A stretch of DNA of 64,000 bases from JALZAQ01 sp038253885 (GTDB taxonomy: Bacteria > Gemmatimonadota > Gemmatimonadetes > Gemmatimonadales > Gemmatimonadaceae), in contig JBBSGP010000011.1 in NCBI GenBank assembly GCA_038253885.1, positions 1 through 64,000 on the forward strand, written 5' to 3'. The translations under genes and the position numbers were made by a program. This document shows positions 62,893-64,000 of the stretch, one piece after another (the first letter of the stretch is position 1; every line of letters starts with the position of its first letter). A model generated the notes under the pieces. The model searched no databases and had not been told where the DNA came from. It was given only the letters and a program-made list of their open reading frames with translations.

Positions 62893-64000
62893 ATGGGAGT
62901 GTACGACGGATTGATGGTGAGTGTGTCGGGTGTACGTGGCCGCGTCGGCGAGGCGCTCACGCCGGAAGTGATCGCGCGCTTCGCGGCTGGCTTCGGCGTC
63001 TGGGCGAAAGGGCGAGAAGGGGGGGGGGCCCGGCGCACGATCGTCGTCGGACGTGACTCACGCGTGTCGGGAGCGATGTTTCATCGCGCGACACTGGCGG
63101 CGCTTCAGTCTGTCGGGTGTGACGTCGTCGACGTCGGAATGGCGCCGACCCCCACCATCCAGCTGGCCGTTGAGCACCACCGCGCAGCCGGTGGGCTGGC
63201 CATCACCGCAAGTCACAACCCGATCGAGTGGAACGCCCTCAAGTTCATCGGTCCGAGCGGACTCTTCCTTGACGGGGCCGAGAGCTCGGCGATGCGGCTG
63301 GTGGTGGATGCGGCGGTCATCCCGCGTGCCAATTGGGATCAACTTGGCGGTGTGACAGCCGATACCGCTGCAGTGGCTCGCCACATCGACCTCATTTTGG
63401 CGCTCCCCTTTCTGCAGGTGGAGCGGATTCGGGAGAGAGCATTTCACGTCGCTCTGGACTGCGTGCGGGGAGCGGGAGCCACGATCATGCCGGCGCTCCT
63501 GGATCGTCTGGGCTGCCGGCTTTCGGCGATCCATCTCGATATGGACGGCCACTTTCCGCGTGCTCCGGAGCCGGTTGCCGAGAATCTGGGTGATCTGGAA
63601 CGGCTTGTGCGAACGAGTGGGGCTGACGTTGGCTTCGCCGTTGACCCTGACGTGGACCGCCTGGCGCTCGTTTCGGATGCGGGACGGGCCATCGGTGAGG
63701 ATTGGACCCTGGCCCTCGCGGCGAGGCTGGTGTTGCGTTACCGCCACGGTCCTGTTGTTGTCAATTTATCGACGAGCCGGATCATCGAAGACGTGGCGGG
63801 GGAGGCGGGGGCTGCAGTGGTGCGGGCGCCGGTGGGCGAGGTCAACGTCGCGGCGCGGATGCGCAGCGAGAAAGCGGCCATCGGCGGAGAGGGAAACGGG
63901 GGAGTAATTCTCACGGAGCTCCACCTGGGACGTGATGCCCCGGTCGGGGCGGCGATCATGCTCCAGATGATGATGGAGGACGGGGTGCCAATTTCCGCCG
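62893..64000 (+). CDS. Phosphohexomutase (phosphoglucosamine/phosphomannomutase family), truncated by window edge
   Basis: The visible 369 residues match the alpha-D-phosphohexomutase family. They contain the N-terminal SVSGVRGRVGEALTPE, the phospho-Ser loop TASHNP near residue 105, the metal site DPDVDR near residue 255 and GGEGNGG near 335. The end of the gene lies beyond 64000. Such enzymes convert hexose-6-phosphates to 1-phosphates and may feed the sugar nucleotidyltransferase or cell-wall pathways. The start is at 62893 or at an in-frame ATG at 62914. A run of ten Gs at 63019 lies in the coding frame. Confidence 0.88.
   Translation, partial: MGVYDGLMVSVSGVRGRVGEALTPEVIARFAAGFGVWAKGREGGGARRTIVVGRDSRVSGAMFHRATLAALQSVGCDVVDVGMAPTPTIQLAVEHHRAAGGLAITASHNPIEWNALKFIGPSGLFLDGAESSAMRLVVDAAVIPRANWDQLGGVTADTAAVARHIDLILALPFLQVERIRERAFHVALDCVRGAGATIMPALLDRLGCRLSAIHLDMDGHFPRAPEPVAENLGDLERLVRTSGADVGFAVDPDVDRLALVSDAGRAIGEDWTLALAARLVLRYRHGPVVVNLSTSRIIEDVAGEAGAAVVRAPVGEVNVAARMRSEKAAIGGEGNGGVILTELHLGRDAPVGAAIMLQMMMEDGVPISA
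63019..63028 (+). repeat. Ten-G homopolymer inside the phosphohexomutase gene
   Basis: Ten consecutive Gs encode Gly-Gly-Gly and the first base of the next codon, at about residues 43-46. The reading frame is intact with ten Gs. Such a run is prone to slippage in replication and in sequencing, and a change of one base would break the gene. Confidence 0.85.

Overview
The window is 64 kb of GC-rich, gene-dense bacterial chromosome from a Gram-negative organism. Evidence for the envelope type is the set of predicted outer-membrane beta-barrels, lipoproteins with lipoboxes, and secreted proteins. Several signal peptides end in Ala-x-Ala-Gln or a similar form. This style, together with the menaquinone-linked gene content, suggests Gemmatimonadota. 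That assignment is inference, and no rRNA is present to test it. I found no tRNA, rRNA, CRISPR array, insertion sequence or phage gene. No stretch over 300 bp lacks a gene. Many genes overlap by 1-4 bp (ATGA, GTGA or TGATG junctions), so most lie in operons.

Layout. 1-5.7 kb: end of a barrel protein, a UbiB-family kinase, a cupin plus sugar nucleotidyltransferase pair, and an M20 peptidase. 5.8-16.7 kb: a LeuA-like aldolase with a DUF885 protein, a beta-propeller lipoprotein with an MFS transporter, cstA with its YbdD partner, and a lipoprotein followed by an isocitrate dehydrogenase / phosphoesterase / SprT operon. 16.8-24.5 kb: a glutaryl-CoA-dehydrogenase-like enzyme, then etfBA and a membrane iron-sulfur quinone reductase, which form one electron-transfer route from acyl-CoA to quinone. 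24.5-30.3 kb (minus): a molybdenum-cofactor operon (fdhD-mobA-mobB-moeA) that also carries a PBP4-type carboxypeptidase, plus a QueD homologue. 30.4-33.2 kb (minus): gpmI, a barrel protein and a BON protein.

33.3-38.4 kb is the most interesting stretch. It is a cell-wall block with an SH3-like secreted protein, an apparently inactive L,D-transpeptidase paralogue, an active-looking L,D-transpeptidase, and two tandem M15-type D,D-peptidases. A cyclic-di-GMP-I (GEMM-I) riboswitch aptamer lies directly before the first M15 gene. 38.4-48.2 kb: guaB, an amino-acid permease, a DHH phosphoesterase, Nfu/Mrp iron-sulfur assembly genes, a frameshifted MATE exporter, a SAM hydrolase family protein and a BrkB family protein. 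48.3-51.5 kb (minus): an ECF sigma / anti-sigma operon that ends in two membrane or secreted envelope proteins. 51.6-55.9 kb: a MenG-UbiD-UbiA-UbiX operon, read as the late steps of menaquinone synthesis. 55.9-61.4 kb (minus): a gamma-family PLP enzyme, an M48 protease, purD, mutM and a short UvrC-like nuclease. 61.4-64 kb: an HD-GYP response regulator, a small unknown gene and a phosphohexomutase cut by the window edge.

Two themes connect the window. One is menaquinone-based electron transfer (etf/quinone reductase and the menaquinone operon). The other is cyclic-di-GMP signalling (HD-GYP regulator and riboswitch) acting on peptidoglycan enzymes.
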